Shown: positions 48,887-60,807 of the stretch, piece by piece
How the letters are laid out: each line of letters begins with the position of its first letter
How positions within the stretch are numbered: position 1 is the stretch's first letter
DNA from: Eretmocerus hayati
Taxonomy: Eukaryota; Arthropoda; Insecta; Hymenoptera; Aphelinidae
Assembly: GCA_029851415.1 (NCBI GenBank)
Contig: CM056741.1
Coordinates: forward strand, 179,287,021-179,351,020
Direction of reading: 5' to 3'
DNA length: 64,000 nt
The notes under the pieces: generated by a model
Database searches by the model: none
What the model was told of the DNA's origin: nothing
What the model saw: only the letters and a program-made list of their open reading frames with translations
Position numbers and translations under genes: made by a program

Positions 48887-49089
48887 TATTATTGATTCTT
48901 CTTCATCTTGAAGGACAGGGGTGAGTGGAAAAACACTCTTCAGATGGAAATATTTTCATTGTCATCAAAGTAAGCCTGATGAGGTAAAGTGAAAGTTTAG
49001 AAAACGTCGCAGTTAAATATGTATTTCCATCTGAAGAGTGTTTCTTCACTCAACTCTGTCCTCCAAGATCAAGAAGAATCAAGAATATG
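48887..49089. repeat. Imperfect inverted repeat, ~65-bp arms
   Basis: The left arm contains CACTCTTCAGATGGAAATA and the right arm TATTTCCATCTGAAGAGTG. Outer parts also pair (TTGATTCTTCTTCATCTTGA with TCAAGAAGAATCAA) with small gaps. The spacer is about 70 bp. It could be a small transposon or a transcribed hairpin. Confidence 0.75.
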
Positions 49090-50831
49090 GTACGAGGATC
49101 AATGTAAAGATTAAATAGAATATTTCTATCTTATTGCAGATCTTGTAGTTCAGTGGAACATTAGAAATGGAGAACTCTGGGCTCGTTTCCATATGATTCA
49201 AACACCACAATTTTGACAGCGATTCTTTCTCAATTCAATCTGAAAAACAGCTCAAGATCGACTGAAGACGCAAAGATTCCCTGCACGGGTTATTTCTATT
49301 TTTCAGTAAAAAAAAATTATCCACAATGTTCGCGTAAGATTCAATTTTTAACATCGATTGAAAAATAAAATTGAAGATTATTCTCAAAGCACTCAAAGAC
49401 TGTAAAAACTTTACTTAACTAAAGCCGTAGCCCCGGATTCCAGAGTTTGATTACGATGTGATCACGAACAGTAATCAAGATTGAAGGTTGGACATTGAAA
49501 CCTCTTCAGCAACAATTCCATCTCGAATCTTGTGCATCACTCTTGAGTCCATTCCGCGTGTCTCCAAGTTTATGATACAGTAACCGCCGAAATGAATGGA
49601 ATATGGATACCTTCACTCAATTAAAAGCGATTACTTTGACGCTCTTGGGTCGACGGAATTATTCAAAAAGCATTTGAAAGATGGGAGGGAAGGCAATCAA
49701 TTCATTTCCTTCAAAAATTTTTCCAATCCCAAATCTCTGGTTTTAATTGGCTTTGAAAAATGAAAAGTTTTCCATCATAGAAAATCTCGATCAATCATCG
49801 ATCACCCATCGGAAAATTACGACAGTGGAAGAATTCTCGCAGGATATTGTAGCTCTTCACAGAACCTTCAAAACTCTTTTTTAGCCATTGCCCTACGATT
49901 CTTTACACCCGAGTCACAAGTGATAAAGCAAAGTGAAGTTTGTGCGGGTTGCGAGTACTGGGGGTATGGTGGTGTACATACGCTGTTTCTTCTTGAGGCT
50001 GTCTAAGATCGTTCCAAGTGCATCATAAAATATATTTGAGTCATAGTCCATGAAATCTGAATGATTTGACATTAAAATCGTGAATTACGTATTTATTTTC
50101 AATTTTGGCTACCCTCAACACGTACTTTGATCTCACTTGATTGCTCGTAACTCAGGTGTAAAGATCGTAGAGCCATGTATTGAAAAACGATTTTTGAAGG
50201 TCTTAATTAAAAAGAGCTATAAGATCCTGCAAGAATATTTGCACTATCGTAATTATCCGATAAATGATTGGTGATTGATTGCAATGAAAAATTTGTCAGT
50301 TTGCAAAGCTAATTGAAACCATGGATCTTGTTTTTTTTTTTTTTTTCAAAGGACACAAATTAATAGCATTTTTCTCATCTTTGAGTTGCTTTTTGAAAAA
50401 CGATCGTAGACCCATGGGCGTCGGAATCATCGCTGTTTTAGTCAAAGTATTCGTGTTCCAATCATGTCGGCGGTTGTCGTACATAAAAAAGTCATGTATA
50501 AACACATCGATGATGGAAGCTGCAAAATTCAGCCTCTCGCTGATCCTTAATATTTTTCAGACTTGTATTATGAATGAGATCGAGCAGACTACTAATTGAT
50601 TTGGATATTCTTTATCGCAATTGAGTGAAATTTAAGCAGTAGAAACTGAGATACTCGTAGAGACAAATAACTGAATAAATGCAAAATCGTCTAGAATTAA
50701 GAAATGTTCTTTTCTGAGCTCGTGGGTCACTCATTTGATTTCAAATCTGATATCAATCGATAGAGTATCCATCGATATCACCCAACAATTGCTCGTCGAG
50801 AACGACAAATGCATCGAATCTATGCCATTAT
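49090..50831. other. Non-coding DNA, nothing recognised
   Basis: Contains a poly-T tract at about 50331-50346 and no frame I would call. Confidence 0.4.
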
Positions 50832-51053
50832 CCAACCGCAATTATCCATCAACAACGACCTACAGATGAGATTTTCACGTCTAATCAAATCGTGTATTTT
50901 CATCAGATTGGACATTTTTCTAAGCTTAGCTTGAGCGTGATGCCAGCCGGTGACCGACTGAAAGAACCAGTTCTTCAGAGTTGATGCTTCATTCTCAACT
51001 GAATTCAATTCTTGCAAAAATTGATTCGAGACTGCAAGACCGAGACACGACAT
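50820..51053 (-). CDS. Possible 77-codon small protein
   Basis: An ATG at about 51053 opens a frame of 77 codons to the stop at 50820 with a helical, soluble composition (ELNSVENEASTLKNWFFQS, RKMSNLMKIHDLIRREN). It is downstream of FAR-B on the same strand and may fall inside that transcript's 3' region. I know no family, and chance is a fair explanation. Confidence 0.2.
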   Translation of the reverse strand: MSCLGLAVSNQFLQELNSVENEASTLKNWFFQSVTGWHHAQAKLRKMSNLMKIHDLIRRENLICRSLLMDNCGWIMA

Positions 51054-51289
51054 TTTAAACAAGTATACATTATGAAAATATGAATATTTTATTCAAATAT
51101 CCCTATCTTTCCAATACATAGGCAACATTCAAGCAAGCTTACAATAGATGAGCCGTAATAAATAGTCCATGATACCGTCTTAACCTACGGATCTATAATT
51201 CTACGGAAGTTAACATATAATTGAAACTAGGCCTCACTAGACAGGATTGTTCATCGACTCGTTCAGAATAAATATATAGGTCAGTATGA

Positions 51290-51295
51290 TTTATT
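51290..51295 (-). promoter_or_regulatory. Candidate FAR-B polyadenylation signal (AATAAA)
   Basis: AATAAA on the minus strand lies about 366 nt past the FAR-B stop codon. A second one lies at 51088-51093. Either could end the transcript. Confidence 0.35.
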
Positions 51296-51660
51296 GCTGG
51301 TCGATTGACTTGATAACGTTCAAACGTGTACTGTGATTAATAAATTCCTTGGAAAAACTTTAAACAAACGATCAACTACTTCAAACAACGCCTCATACTT
51401 TCGAATGTGATGTCGACGTATTTTCTTTTTTTGGTACAAAGACGTTGACGGCAGTGGAATAAAGATTGTCAGACATTCAAGCAAATAATAATGCATCTGG
51501 TACATGATATGTGAATGATAAATCATGAAGAAAAACTTAGTAAATGACGTGATTTTGAATCCTTGGTATGAAAATATTGCCATTCGTGCGGAATTCCACT
51601 TCAAGTATTAGATTTATCTAATTACTGTGTTTTGTGAGCTCGAGTACAAAATTTCTCTCT

Positions 51661-51799
51661 CTACAAAAGACTGATCAAAAAGTACGTAATTGGAACAATC
51701 ATTCCTGTTTGAGTCCAGCTCATTCCAAGTGATGTTTTGAAGGTCCACCATACCGACAGCAGGATCATCGCTTGAAGAGCTAAATGTAGAACCAGCAAT
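51661..51799 (-). CDS. FAR-B coding exon 7 (residues 463-508)
   Basis: Starts after CTTTTTCAG and encodes LLVLHLALQAMILLSVWW, a polar stretch, then IVPITYFLISLL and TAG. The hydrophobic content matches the membrane tail of insect FARs. It lies in a different frame from the longest open frame here, and is identified by splice phase. Confidence 0.88.
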
Positions 51800-54700
51800 C
51801 TGAAAAAGGTTTAAAATTATAATCAAGTAAAAGAGATCAGTTCTAAAAGCATAGAAAAAGTCTCTGTAAAAACACGAGTAATAACCATGGCTCTTTTTTG
51901 AAAAGTCTCCAGTATTTGAGAGACCCATTAAGAATCTATTGGCTCAAAACAATGGCTCCTATTAGGCAAAAGTACTTATGATTGATTGCGGGAATGCTAA
52001 ATTGGGAATTCTGGCCTAATTAACATTAATGATCAAACAACCCTTGAGATCCAATACCATAGTTGATACGAGTAAATCACCTCCGGAAAACTCATGTAAA
52101 AAATTTGAAACTCACATCTTGTCCTTCCTTCGAGCTTTCTTCAGATTTGTAAGAGGTTCATTATTGAGAAACTCTCTAACGCCCTTTGTCAAGTCGACAA
52201 AATATGACTCCCATTCAATTGGCCTGATGTCGATCGTAAATGTATCTTGATCTTTTTCAGATAGAGTACTGTGCAGCTCCAACGTTTGCGGATTGTAAAA
52301 TTTCCATTCCGAGAATATAAACCTTTCAAGACGCACCAATGATTTGTTCACACTGGTATGGAGGCGAACCAATCTAAATCCAAGATTAATGTTCATCAGT
52401 TATTTCGATGAGTAAAACTGAGGATTTTGATTTGAAGAGCGTATACATTTCAACTTACATTGGTTTTCCGCCAGCCAAACGTGTAACTGTGTCTAAGATG
52501 TATGCTGGAATCATATGCACGAAAAATGCCGAGATCCTGAACCAAAACAACGAAGGCAGTAACTTCAAACTAGGATACCAAACTGCACTCATCAGTGGAT
52601 AATCGTGCAAATATTTATTCATCCTGTCGGTGACGTTGGACCATTTGAAAGGCATGCACGTGCTTGAAGTCAAATGATAGATCTTCATTTCTTTCGGCCT
52701 GAAATAATCACAGTGATTAGGTCCCTGCCGAATTGATGGGGAAACAAGTTGAAAATTGACAAAGAAAATTCAATATTTGACTGCTGCAATACATAAAATA
52801 GTGAGCATTACGTCATTTAAGAGATCACTTAGCATCGATGTTTCATGTAATAATACGTATGATCAAAGACTTAATAACGTGATCTCACCGAATTCATCAT
52901 TCTCAAACGACTTGGACAGTGAAGAATCAAGGCAGCTTTTTGAGCGAATTGGATACAGAGGTGTGTAATTTGTGCCAAAAACAACGTGCTCAAGAGTATT
53001 CAATGGAGAGGAATCGGTAACAAGCTAGCTTAAAAGCTGAATTTTAGAAGGAAATAGCATAGTATGTCGAAAATTTTCAAATCAATTCTATGTGAGAGTC
53101 AAAAATCACTCAAGATTCTAAATATACGATCCAGAATATTAGTTAGATTTTTCAAATTCAATAAATTTTCCGGTACAACTTTGAGAAAATCAAAGTATTC
53201 AAGTATAATACAGAAGAAAAAATTCAAAATTGTTGTGGCATAAAACCACTTGGACAACTGTAGAAGCTATAATGCAGGAATTTAACGTTCAATCAAAATC
53301 AAGTTGAGCAGTGTTGAGATACTTATGCGAAGAAAGGCCGCAAATCTAAGCACAATTTGGAAAAAAAATTCACGAACACGTTTGGTATCAAAAATTGAGA
53401 AAGGTTGAGGTGTAGTTTCATAAAATGTTATCTGGGCTGAAATTCATATCTGGACAGAAATGTATAAGCATAGTTGTTGCACATCTTTCATCACTTCCTC
53501 ATCATTTACAAATTCGTGCAAAATTCCCTCTATTAGGCGTTTTTGACACATTTAATTCTATAGTTTTTCGATTATTACATCTCTACTGTTTCACGAAAAA
53601 TCACATCCACGCGTTATCAATCGATCAAAAGAGGCGAGGGCACCTTGGAAAAAATCAAATACGATCTGTGGAATCAAAAACAAAAGATTCAAGTTGAAGT
53701 TTTATGAGCTGATGGTGGTCATTATTGAAAGCAAATTGCTCATGTATTTACATATATGTTATGTTCTGTACCTGTCTCGTTCAATTGAGTAGGCAGCAAC
53801 CAATAAACTGTTGACCACAATGTCAACTGGGATATAGTCGTAAATTAAATCTTTCGCGACTGGAAGACGACGGACGACTCCCTTGCTTGCTCCCATCAAA
53901 AATCCTTGTGGTCCATTTTTAGAAATAGTCCAACCTGGGAGAGGCTCCCTCCATGCTCCAACAACTGCAAAGATTGTAAAATCAATTAATGCAACCGTTG
54001 ACTGATAAACAGTTACATCGGAGCAGATTCAACTTCATTAAAGTAGAGGAGACACACTGAGGTCGGTACGGGTGATTTTCAACAAAGTAGGAAAATTCTA
54101 TGATCTTGATAACTTCTCCACTGATTGGGCCGAAATTATGCAATTTATTCGTTCGAGTTACTTTAAATCGTAAAAACAGGTACTCACTCATTGATGGCCT
54201 GATGATTGCGGACGGCAATCTAGCATTGGCTACTTCATGCTCAGCTAGATGCTTCGTGAAAGTATAAGGATTTGGATGGTCCTTGATGATTGACGGTGTG
54301 GCATCATTCAATTGCTCATCGCTCAACTCTTGAACTTTTTTGAGTAGTTCTTTGACATCTATTGGAGCTGTATAGAGGCGTTCATGAGCTTCTTTGAGAG
54401 TTGAGTTCACGTACGCACTTGAAACGTGGATAAGTGCCTGAAATCAGTGAAATTTAACAGTTGCAAGAATTTTCATGTAGGAGTCGTTGAAGAGCACTTC
54501 TAAAATGCATTTGTGAGATCTTCAACTCATTCAATCATTCAGTTATCAAAGAAATCCAACACGCATTCCAAATACTCTGGCATGGTTCATTTTTTTGACT
54601 AAACAAGTCTGCAAAAAGAATCTCCATCGAAAAAAATCATATGACCAACAGGATGCCTATTTTGAGGTGCATTCGAGTTATCACTGCTTGAGAATGAGAA

Positions 54701-57700
54701 CAATTGAAAGAGGATCTCTCTTATTGTACTGATTTTGTTACTCTGCAGCATTCCGATCATCCATGCTTTTGTAAAACAGAAACAGTTGATATCTTTTAAT
54801 TCGACCGGGAAAAAATGAAAGTCAAGAGCATTCAATTTAATAAACCTGGTAAGATTTTCATAATTAGCTGTGTAAATGAATAATCACAATTTTTTATTTG
54901 TTGTAAAAGGATAGATCGACTTTTTCTATGCACTTACATGAAGAATACGTCTTACGTTAGTATAGAGAATTTCGGAAGGACGGCCCTTTTATCCGGCCTG
55001 CAAAAGTGTGTCTCGAGCTAAAATCAGCTAAAAGTACATATTGAATCCAGATATTTCATCATACTGTCATTTAATTCGAAGATTTCCAGTTGTTTGATAT
55101 TATGAACTGAAGGAGCTCTGTAACCAAAGAATGATCAGTTCTCATTCATTACACTGCGCAACAAAATTTTGGGTCTGAAATAATGCATGGACCGGGCAAT
55201 GATTTTCTTGTGCATTTTTCAACGCTGAAACCGAATCCGAGCTCAGATTTGCGCCTACACGTAGGAATTTTTTTTTAATTGAAACGAATTGATTCTCTAA
55301 AAAACAGCGATTTTTCACGTTTTTCGCTAATTTTGTGAACGATCTCTTAGCCAGGGAGTACAGATGGGTCAAAATGCGTATCAAAATGTATTTCTCTACG
55401 TATTTTGAACCGCTGGACACGATCCCGGCGTTTTCAGAGCACTATATTGAAACTTCGAAACCGTATGAGCTTATTAGTCTGCCTGGTATTTGGGAAAATG
55501 TCTAATTTTACAATAAATCCTCGAAAAATCATAAAACAGTCTAGGATGGACCGAATTAGACGTTCAACCTCACATTTTCTTTGTTTTGTAACATATTTTG
55601 AGTTAAAAAATTGTCCAACCGCCGTAGAGGCTTTGGTTTTACGTCAGAAATTAGTTTTTAAAACACATATTTAGGTCATAACTTTTGCTGTGCTGAAATC
55701 ACGAGGACAAAAATTTCTCCTTGCACATGGTATCCAAATATAGTTCCCTGACGCAATATGGCTGTCTAAACACGATCTCGTGGTTTGTTTTGGGATACCA
55801 TGTCAGGAATTTGGTCTAGGTCAAGAAAACTCCTCAAAAAACAGGTTTCTCGCGGCTAGAAGAAAATTCTGAAAAGTTAGCTCTGAATAAACGACGGGAT
55901 TGTGTTTTCACGGTCATATTGCATTGGAAAATCATGTTTGGGTACCCCGTGCCAGAGGAAACCTTCCTCCTCGTGATTTCAGCACAGCAAAAGTTGTGAC
56001 AAAAATATGTGTTTGAAAAACAAATTTCTGACGTGAAACCAGTGCCTCTACGGCTGTTGGAAAATTTTTTCCTCAAAGTATGTTACGAAACAAAGAAAAT
56101 TCGAGTTTGAACGTCTAATTCGGTTCTTTCTAGACTGTTTTATGATTTTTCTAAGATTTATTGCAAAATTAGACTATTTCTAAATACCAGGTGGACTAAT
56201 AAGCCCATACGGCTTCTAGGTTGCAATATAGTGCTCTAAAGATACCAGGATCATGTTCAGCGGTCAGAATACGTAGGGGAACAAATTTTGATATGCATTT
56301 TGACCCATCTGTACTCCCTGGCTAAGAGACCTTCAGATTACAAAATTAGCAAAAAACGTGAAAAACGCTGTTTTTTAGAGAATCAGTTCGTTTCAATTAA
56401 AAAAAAATCCTGACGTGTAGGCGTAAATCTGAGCTCGGATTCGGCTCCAGCGTCGAAAAATTCATAAGAAAATCATTGTCCGGTCCATGCATTATTTCAG
56501 ACCCAGAATTTTGTTGCGTAGTGTTATCTATTTATCATATACAATTATTTATGGATCTGAAAGTAAATAGAAAAAGTGAAAAATAGAACATGTTCCTAAA
56601 CTATGAGCATTTTTTCATAGCTTTTTCTACACAGTATGTCAACATGGTTCCAAGGCTTTGATTCTCAACATTTTTTGTCAGTCCAAATTTCTCTGAATCT
56701 CCCTACCAATTATCCAGATAACTTTATCAAATTGGATTAGTGTGGAGTAAGGCTTATGTGTCAAGGATGTGAGGTACACCATTCTCAAATTCTTATTTTC
56801 TCCAATTAAAAACCAATAAGAGTTTGACGAAAGAAAAAAATCGTTGAGGTATATTTACTTTGAGGTTTCTCAGTTCCTTGCAGAAATCCACAACTCTGCG
56901 AGTGCCAAGAAGATTGATGTTCACAGTAGACTTTAAATCTGCTTCAAAGTCCAAGGTTGCAGCAGAGTGGTAGACAATATTCACATGTTCTACTAGTGTT
57001 AATCTATCTTCAGATGACAATCCCAGATGTTCCTCTCCGACATCACCACTGACTGGGATCAACTTCTTGAAAATATCAGTCTTATTTTCTTTCTTGAGCC
57101 TGTTGAAGACCTGCAAGGTTCAAAGATTTCAATGCACTGCCTCTTTCAGGCTCTGGATATGTATGCCTAAACTGTTAATTAATGAGCAAATGAAATTGAA
57201 TCATACAAGAATCCTCTGCATCCGTCAAGAAATATTCCATGCTATGGTGTCTATGTAGAAGCCTTTAAAAAGGAACTATAAGGAAAAAATAGTGTCATGA
57301 ACGAAGAAAGAATTTATTCTCCTTTTACTACTTTCTCTTCCAGGACAACCTCAATAACAATGTTTTGAAACGAGTATCGAATGGGATCAAACTGTTGTCA
57401 ACGTTGTAGATCAGAGAGAACAACAAAAGTTTGAGGAGTGATTATATACTCAAATTTGATTTGATTAAATTGACAAATACTTTCTATTATAAGGGAATAA
57501 TTGTAATGTATGGTATATTCATAGTTCATGAGAATTTTTAAATGCAATGCATGCATGTAAAGGGAGCAATTTGAGCACTTTGGTATAACATGGAATAGCA
57601 GTTATCATATTGGAAATGATATCAGAAAAGTTAGGAATGTCCAAATCACTATGGCACTATAAATGAGTCACACAGAGATTGGAATTTCAGAGGATTCTTT

Positions 57701-58428
57701 GGTAGTAGTGTTAGGTGAATGAAGATCAAAGTAAAGAAGAGCATTTAGACTTCATGTATTAGAATTTAAGAAGTAGAGTACTGGTTCAGTTAACATAAAT
57801 GAGTTTTTGGTAAAGAGCAGCCAAAAATCACTCTGTTTTCAACCCAAGAAATTTCACTCAATTCCCATCCTCGAATCCAAATAATTTTCTAAGAAAACAA
57901 TCATTGACAAACGTATAAAATCAATAATAAAGCGCGTCGCGTGTGTTCAATGCTCAGGATGATTGAACAAGTAAATTAGTCAGCTTATTCGACCATGAAA
58001 TAACGTAAGGATAGAGGTATCAAAGCGAACCGCATAATATAACGTACAACAACTGCGTCCGCATCGGCAACGTCATATAATAAGCAAGCAATGCAACAAC
58101 CTACCTATGCATAGCAAAACGTGCCGCGAACGCAAAAGCAGGTGGTAATTTGTCCAACAAGCATAAACAGCAGACTTACTTACAGACAGGACAGAATGAA
58201 GGAAGGAAATGAGGCTACATATTTTTTACTTACAGAGTTCTTGATGATGTCCTGTATACGATCCTGAGCAGTCTTTCCACGCTTCTTCCTGATAAGCAAA
58301 TAAATTGATCCAACATCCGGGCAACTACGCAAAAGTTTCTCAACGAGGGCGATGCCAAGGAAGCCGGTTCCTCCTGTCACAAAGACGCTTTTGCCGCGGA
58401 AGAAGTTTGCGACCTCCGATTCCGCCAT
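51661..58428 (-). CDS. FAR-B: fatty acyl-CoA reductase, 508 aa, seven coding exons
   Basis: A second alcohol-forming fatty acyl-CoA reductase. The exons are 58234-58428, 56859-57110, 54188-54437, 53772-53964, 52459-52698, 52116-52373 and 51661-51799. All borders are GT-AG, intron phases are 0,0,1,2,2,2, and they join to 508 codons plus stop without a break. Residues 18-25 are TGGTGFLG (NAD(P)H binding), HVSSAYVN is at about 153-160, and YTFTK at 207-211 supplies the catalytic Tyr and Lys. The FAR_C-type part starts near residue 340, and two hydrophobic stretches lie at the very C-terminus (about 463-481 and 494-508), consistent with membrane anchoring. The ATG at 58428 is the first in frame and places the glycine motif at the usual distance. 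It is clearly a paralogue of FAR-A on the same strand about 19 kb away, but three C-terminal introns sit elsewhere. It appears intact. Substrate and tissue cannot be read from sequence. Confidence 0.93.
52116..52373 (-). CDS. FAR-B coding exon 6 (residues 377-462)
   Basis: Runs from LVRLHTSVNK through SEWKFYNPQTLEL and LSEKDQDTFTIDI to LTNLKKARRK. The acceptor GGATTTAG is weak in pyrimidines but keeps the frame. The donor is AAGAT|GTGAGT, phase 2. Confidence 0.9.
52459..52698 (-). CDS. FAR-B coding exon 5 (residues 297-376)
   Basis: Encodes KIYHLTSST, then WSNVTDRMNKYL, the VWYPSLKL segment equivalent to LWYPGGG of FAR-A, and AYILDTVTRLAGGKP. The acceptor is TTATTTCAG and the donor CCAAT|GTAAGT, phase 2. 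Confidence 0.92.
53772..53964 (-). CDS. FAR-B coding exon 4 (residues 233-296)
   Basis: Reads IVGAWREPLPGW, NGPQGFLMGASKGVVRR and DYIPVDIVVN, then AAYSIERD. The acceptor is TTTGCAG and the donor ACAG|GTACAG, phase 2. FAR-A has no intron at this exon's end. Confidence 0.91.
54188..54437 (-). CDS. FAR-B coding exon 3 (residues 150-232, catalytic)
   Basis: Begins ALIHVSSAYVNS and includes the catalytic YTFTK, ending at RPSM. The acceptor is TGATTTCAG and the donor ATGA|GTGAGT, phase 1, the same position as FAR-A exon 3. Confidence 0.93.
55152..56523. mobile_element. CACT-ended foldback, 1.37 kb, in FAR-B intron 2
   Basis: The element starts CACTGCGCAACAAAATTTTG and ends with the inverse CAGAATTTTGTTGCGTAGTG with two or three differences. 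TTA sits directly outside both ends, a possible 3-bp target duplication. The arms remain recognisably inverse for about 600 bp (for example ACAGATGGGTCAAAATGCGT against ATGCATTTTGACCCATCTGT), and only the central 200-250 bp is unpaired. CACT termini and a 3-bp duplication fit the CACTA/CMC group. It encodes no recognisable transposase and lies between FAR-B exons 2 and 3. Confidence 0.85.
56859..57110 (-). CDS. FAR-B coding exon 2 (residues 66-149)
   Basis: Carries VFNRLKKEN, IPVSGDVGEEHLGL and VYHSAATLDFEADL, ending in ELRNLK. The acceptor is GAACCTTGCAG and the donor AAA|GTAAAT, phase 0. Confidence 0.94.
58234..58428 (-). CDS. FAR-B coding exon 1 (residues 1-65)
   Basis: N-terminus with the glycine-rich nucleotide-binding motif and RSCPDVGSIYLLIRKKRGKT. 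The donor is TCT|GTAAGT, phase 0, the same position as in FAR-A. Confidence 0.94.
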
Positions 58429-58655
58429 TATTCAATATATATATTCAACACTACAATAACTTCACTCAGATAATAAGACCCTGAAAAACACACTTAAATC
58501 TCAAAATTGAGATATAAACAAAAAATATTTAGACGAGAGGTGTAAGTACGCAGATGACGATGATAACACAACAGACGACGCCGGTTGCCAAGAGCAAACT
58601 GCCGCGCAGCAGACGGAATAGCAAGAGAAACCGCGAGAGAAGTTGCTCCGCGATT

Positions 58656-58667
58656 TGACGTCACGTG
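58656..58667. promoter_or_regulatory. CRE overlapping an E-box upstream of FAR-B
   Basis: TGACGTCACGTG combines a full cAMP-response element palindrome (TGACGTCA) with an overlapping E-box (CACGTG), about 230 bp upstream of the FAR-B ATG in a locally GC-richer stretch. A TATAAAA on the minus strand at 58840-58846 could be the TATA box of the same promoter, with transcription then starting near 58815. Binding is inferred from the consensus only. Confidence 0.4.
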
Positions 58668-58879
58668 TCCAGTTTACGCAAGTGTAAGTGAATCTGTGTG
58701 AACACTGAAACGGGATGATGATGCTGAGGCCGGCAGAGATGATATGCCTGCGAGAATGATGGACTTTTTCTTTTTCGTGTTCCATAATAAACGGCCTCGG
58801 ATAATTTGAGTTGGTGTGCGAACAGGTGGAGGGGAATAATTTTATAAGGATGCTGCGGTAGTAAATACTTGATCATGTC

Positions 58880-59336
58880 AAAACTTTCTGGAAGGAATGA
58901 TGAGTAGCTGAGAGATCGGCCGATTTTTTGACTGAGAGGTCCGAGAAGAGATCCTTTAAAACAGTTTTAAGAATCTATAATGATATTCTTTGTGTATTAT
59001 GCCTTATAGAACACGATTAAATAATACTCATTTTGTATTGGATTGACCAATGGATGAATAACCGTTTCTTATTTATACAGAAATAAGCAATTTGAAAAAT
59101 CGGTTGTGATATCTGATGTTCGACGTATGTCCAACGTTCAAACAGGAATAAGCTCAATTAAATCATACTGGCACACACTGAACTTTCAATTCGACAATTG
59201 CAATCAAAATTCTACTATTCAAATCGATCTTGGCAAGATTTGAATGCAAGAAAGTACAAAGACTTTTGGGTTAAATCGAGGGTCAAATTCACTCTCCAAT
59301 GAGCTCGCCTCCAACGCGGAAAATTTTTTAACATGG
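58880..59336. other. Non-coding DNA, nothing recognised
   Basis: Upstream flank of FAR-B. No coding or repeat signal stands out. Confidence 0.4.
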
Positions 59337-59392
59337 TTTTATCAATCAGTACGTAGAAACAGCGCGTTTTTACGTACTGATGACCGATAAAA
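59337..59392. repeat. 56-nt hairpin with 5-nt loop
   Basis: ATCAGTACGTAGAAAC pairs with GTTTTTACGTACTGAT with one mismatch across the loop AGCGC, and outer TTTTATC pairs with GATAAAA after a small bulge. The stem is about 24 bp. It is rather short for a miRNA precursor but could be a structured RNA or an element remnant. Confidence 0.7.
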
Positions 59393-60524
59393 TATTTAGC
59401 GCGATGGCCGATCTACAGGTTGATGCAGCGGTGAAACCTATAGTAGCGACGAGTTCATTCATTTTATGGTCATTTTTTTGATATTATCGTGAGAATTTCG
59501 GAAGAATTTAACAAATTATTGCTGTAAGTGCTCGGTACGTCGAGACGTGTGACAAAAGTAAGTTAGAAAAACGCAAATTTCGTGTTCAATAGATTCGATA
59601 CTTTAACGAAAAGTTCCGAATTGAATTGAGGTGATTTGCGATCTTGTGACAAAAACTCTTCTTTATTTTCATCGAAAAATGTCTCTTTTGATCTAGACCT
59701 CAGTCGATAATAATGTATAATATGTATTTTGATTTGGTTGAAAAAGGAATACATATCCCGGATCGGATCCCAAGTGAATGATATTGGTCTCTTGTGATCT
59801 TTTTTGCTGCACTGAAATTCTTAACAAATTTGAATATTTTCCATCGCTTACATCCACCACTATCTTAAATCTTTCCTAAAATTCGCTGAGATCTCATTCC
59901 ACCGTAGTCTAATCTAAGTAACATTTTGATGCCTCAAATGAAAACTTCGCTTAGCTTTTGCTGTCATTAAAGGAGCCATGCCAAGATTGGAGCATGATTA
60001 CGCTTAGATTGCAGAAACACCTTAATTACGCATTGTGATAATAGAATAAAATTACAGAAAATGAATGTAGTCACGTGGATCCAAACTCGATGTTTGATAT
60101 AGAAAAACGTGAAGACATGAATTGTTGAGAGACTCTGCATTGTTGACGCATCAATAACTGATTGAATTGTATCTTTTTCGTAAGCCAATTTTAATCATTC
60201 ATTCCTTGCTCACCGTTATCAACTTGATGATTAAAAAAAGCCACTTCTTTGATCTGAAAACCACAGTATTTCCATGAGTCTAGTTACAGCTGAGCATTTA
60301 ATTAAAGATAATTTTCTATCTGACCTGCTCTTGAAAAATTGTTAGTTCGAACGGAGAAGAATCGGTACTGCAATTAAAAAATATCTCAACAACACACTAT
60401 GGACAACTATAAACTACCAACATTCTGTTTTCAGAAAAAATTCAGAAAAACTGATGACAAGGTTTTGAGGAAATGTTTTGGAAGTTTATCTCAAAGATTC
60501 TATCTCAGTCATATATAATATAAC
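59393..60524. other. Non-coding DNA, nothing recognised
   Basis: AT-rich; no feature is called. Confidence 0.4.
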
Positions 60525-60761
60525 TTGCGTCACCATCTCGGACAGAATCTCACATTTGAATATGTTGGATTCGCGCTTGAAAGGCCTACGTTATTTAGTA
60601 ATGAAGATTTGGTGCTCCAGGCTGTCGAGTGTCAAAATAAGAATTTCAGTCGAACTTCTTTCCAAGATCGCAAAATTTATATCAAATCGATTGAGCTCAT
60701 CGTTGAATCGTATAAGAGAAGATCAATTGCTGATGAAAAATACTTTTTATACTGTAAATAA
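60525..60761 (+). pseudogene. Possible coding relic, 78 codons, no ATG
   Basis: The frame reads like protein (GQNLTFEYVGFALERPTLFS, IKSIELIVESYKRRS) but has no ATG and a stop immediately before it. No acceptor joins it to anything. A second frame is open over the same bases. It could be a decayed exon or chance. Confidence 0.15.
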
Positions 60762-60807
60762 AATTAACAACGGAGATTTTTATTTTAAAATGATCGAATA
60801 AAAGTTT

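Noticed and set aside
51614..51928. 104-codon frame over the FAR-B 3' end
   Set aside because: The splice phase from exon 6 selects another frame (exon 7, 51661-51799) with the expected hydrophobic tail.
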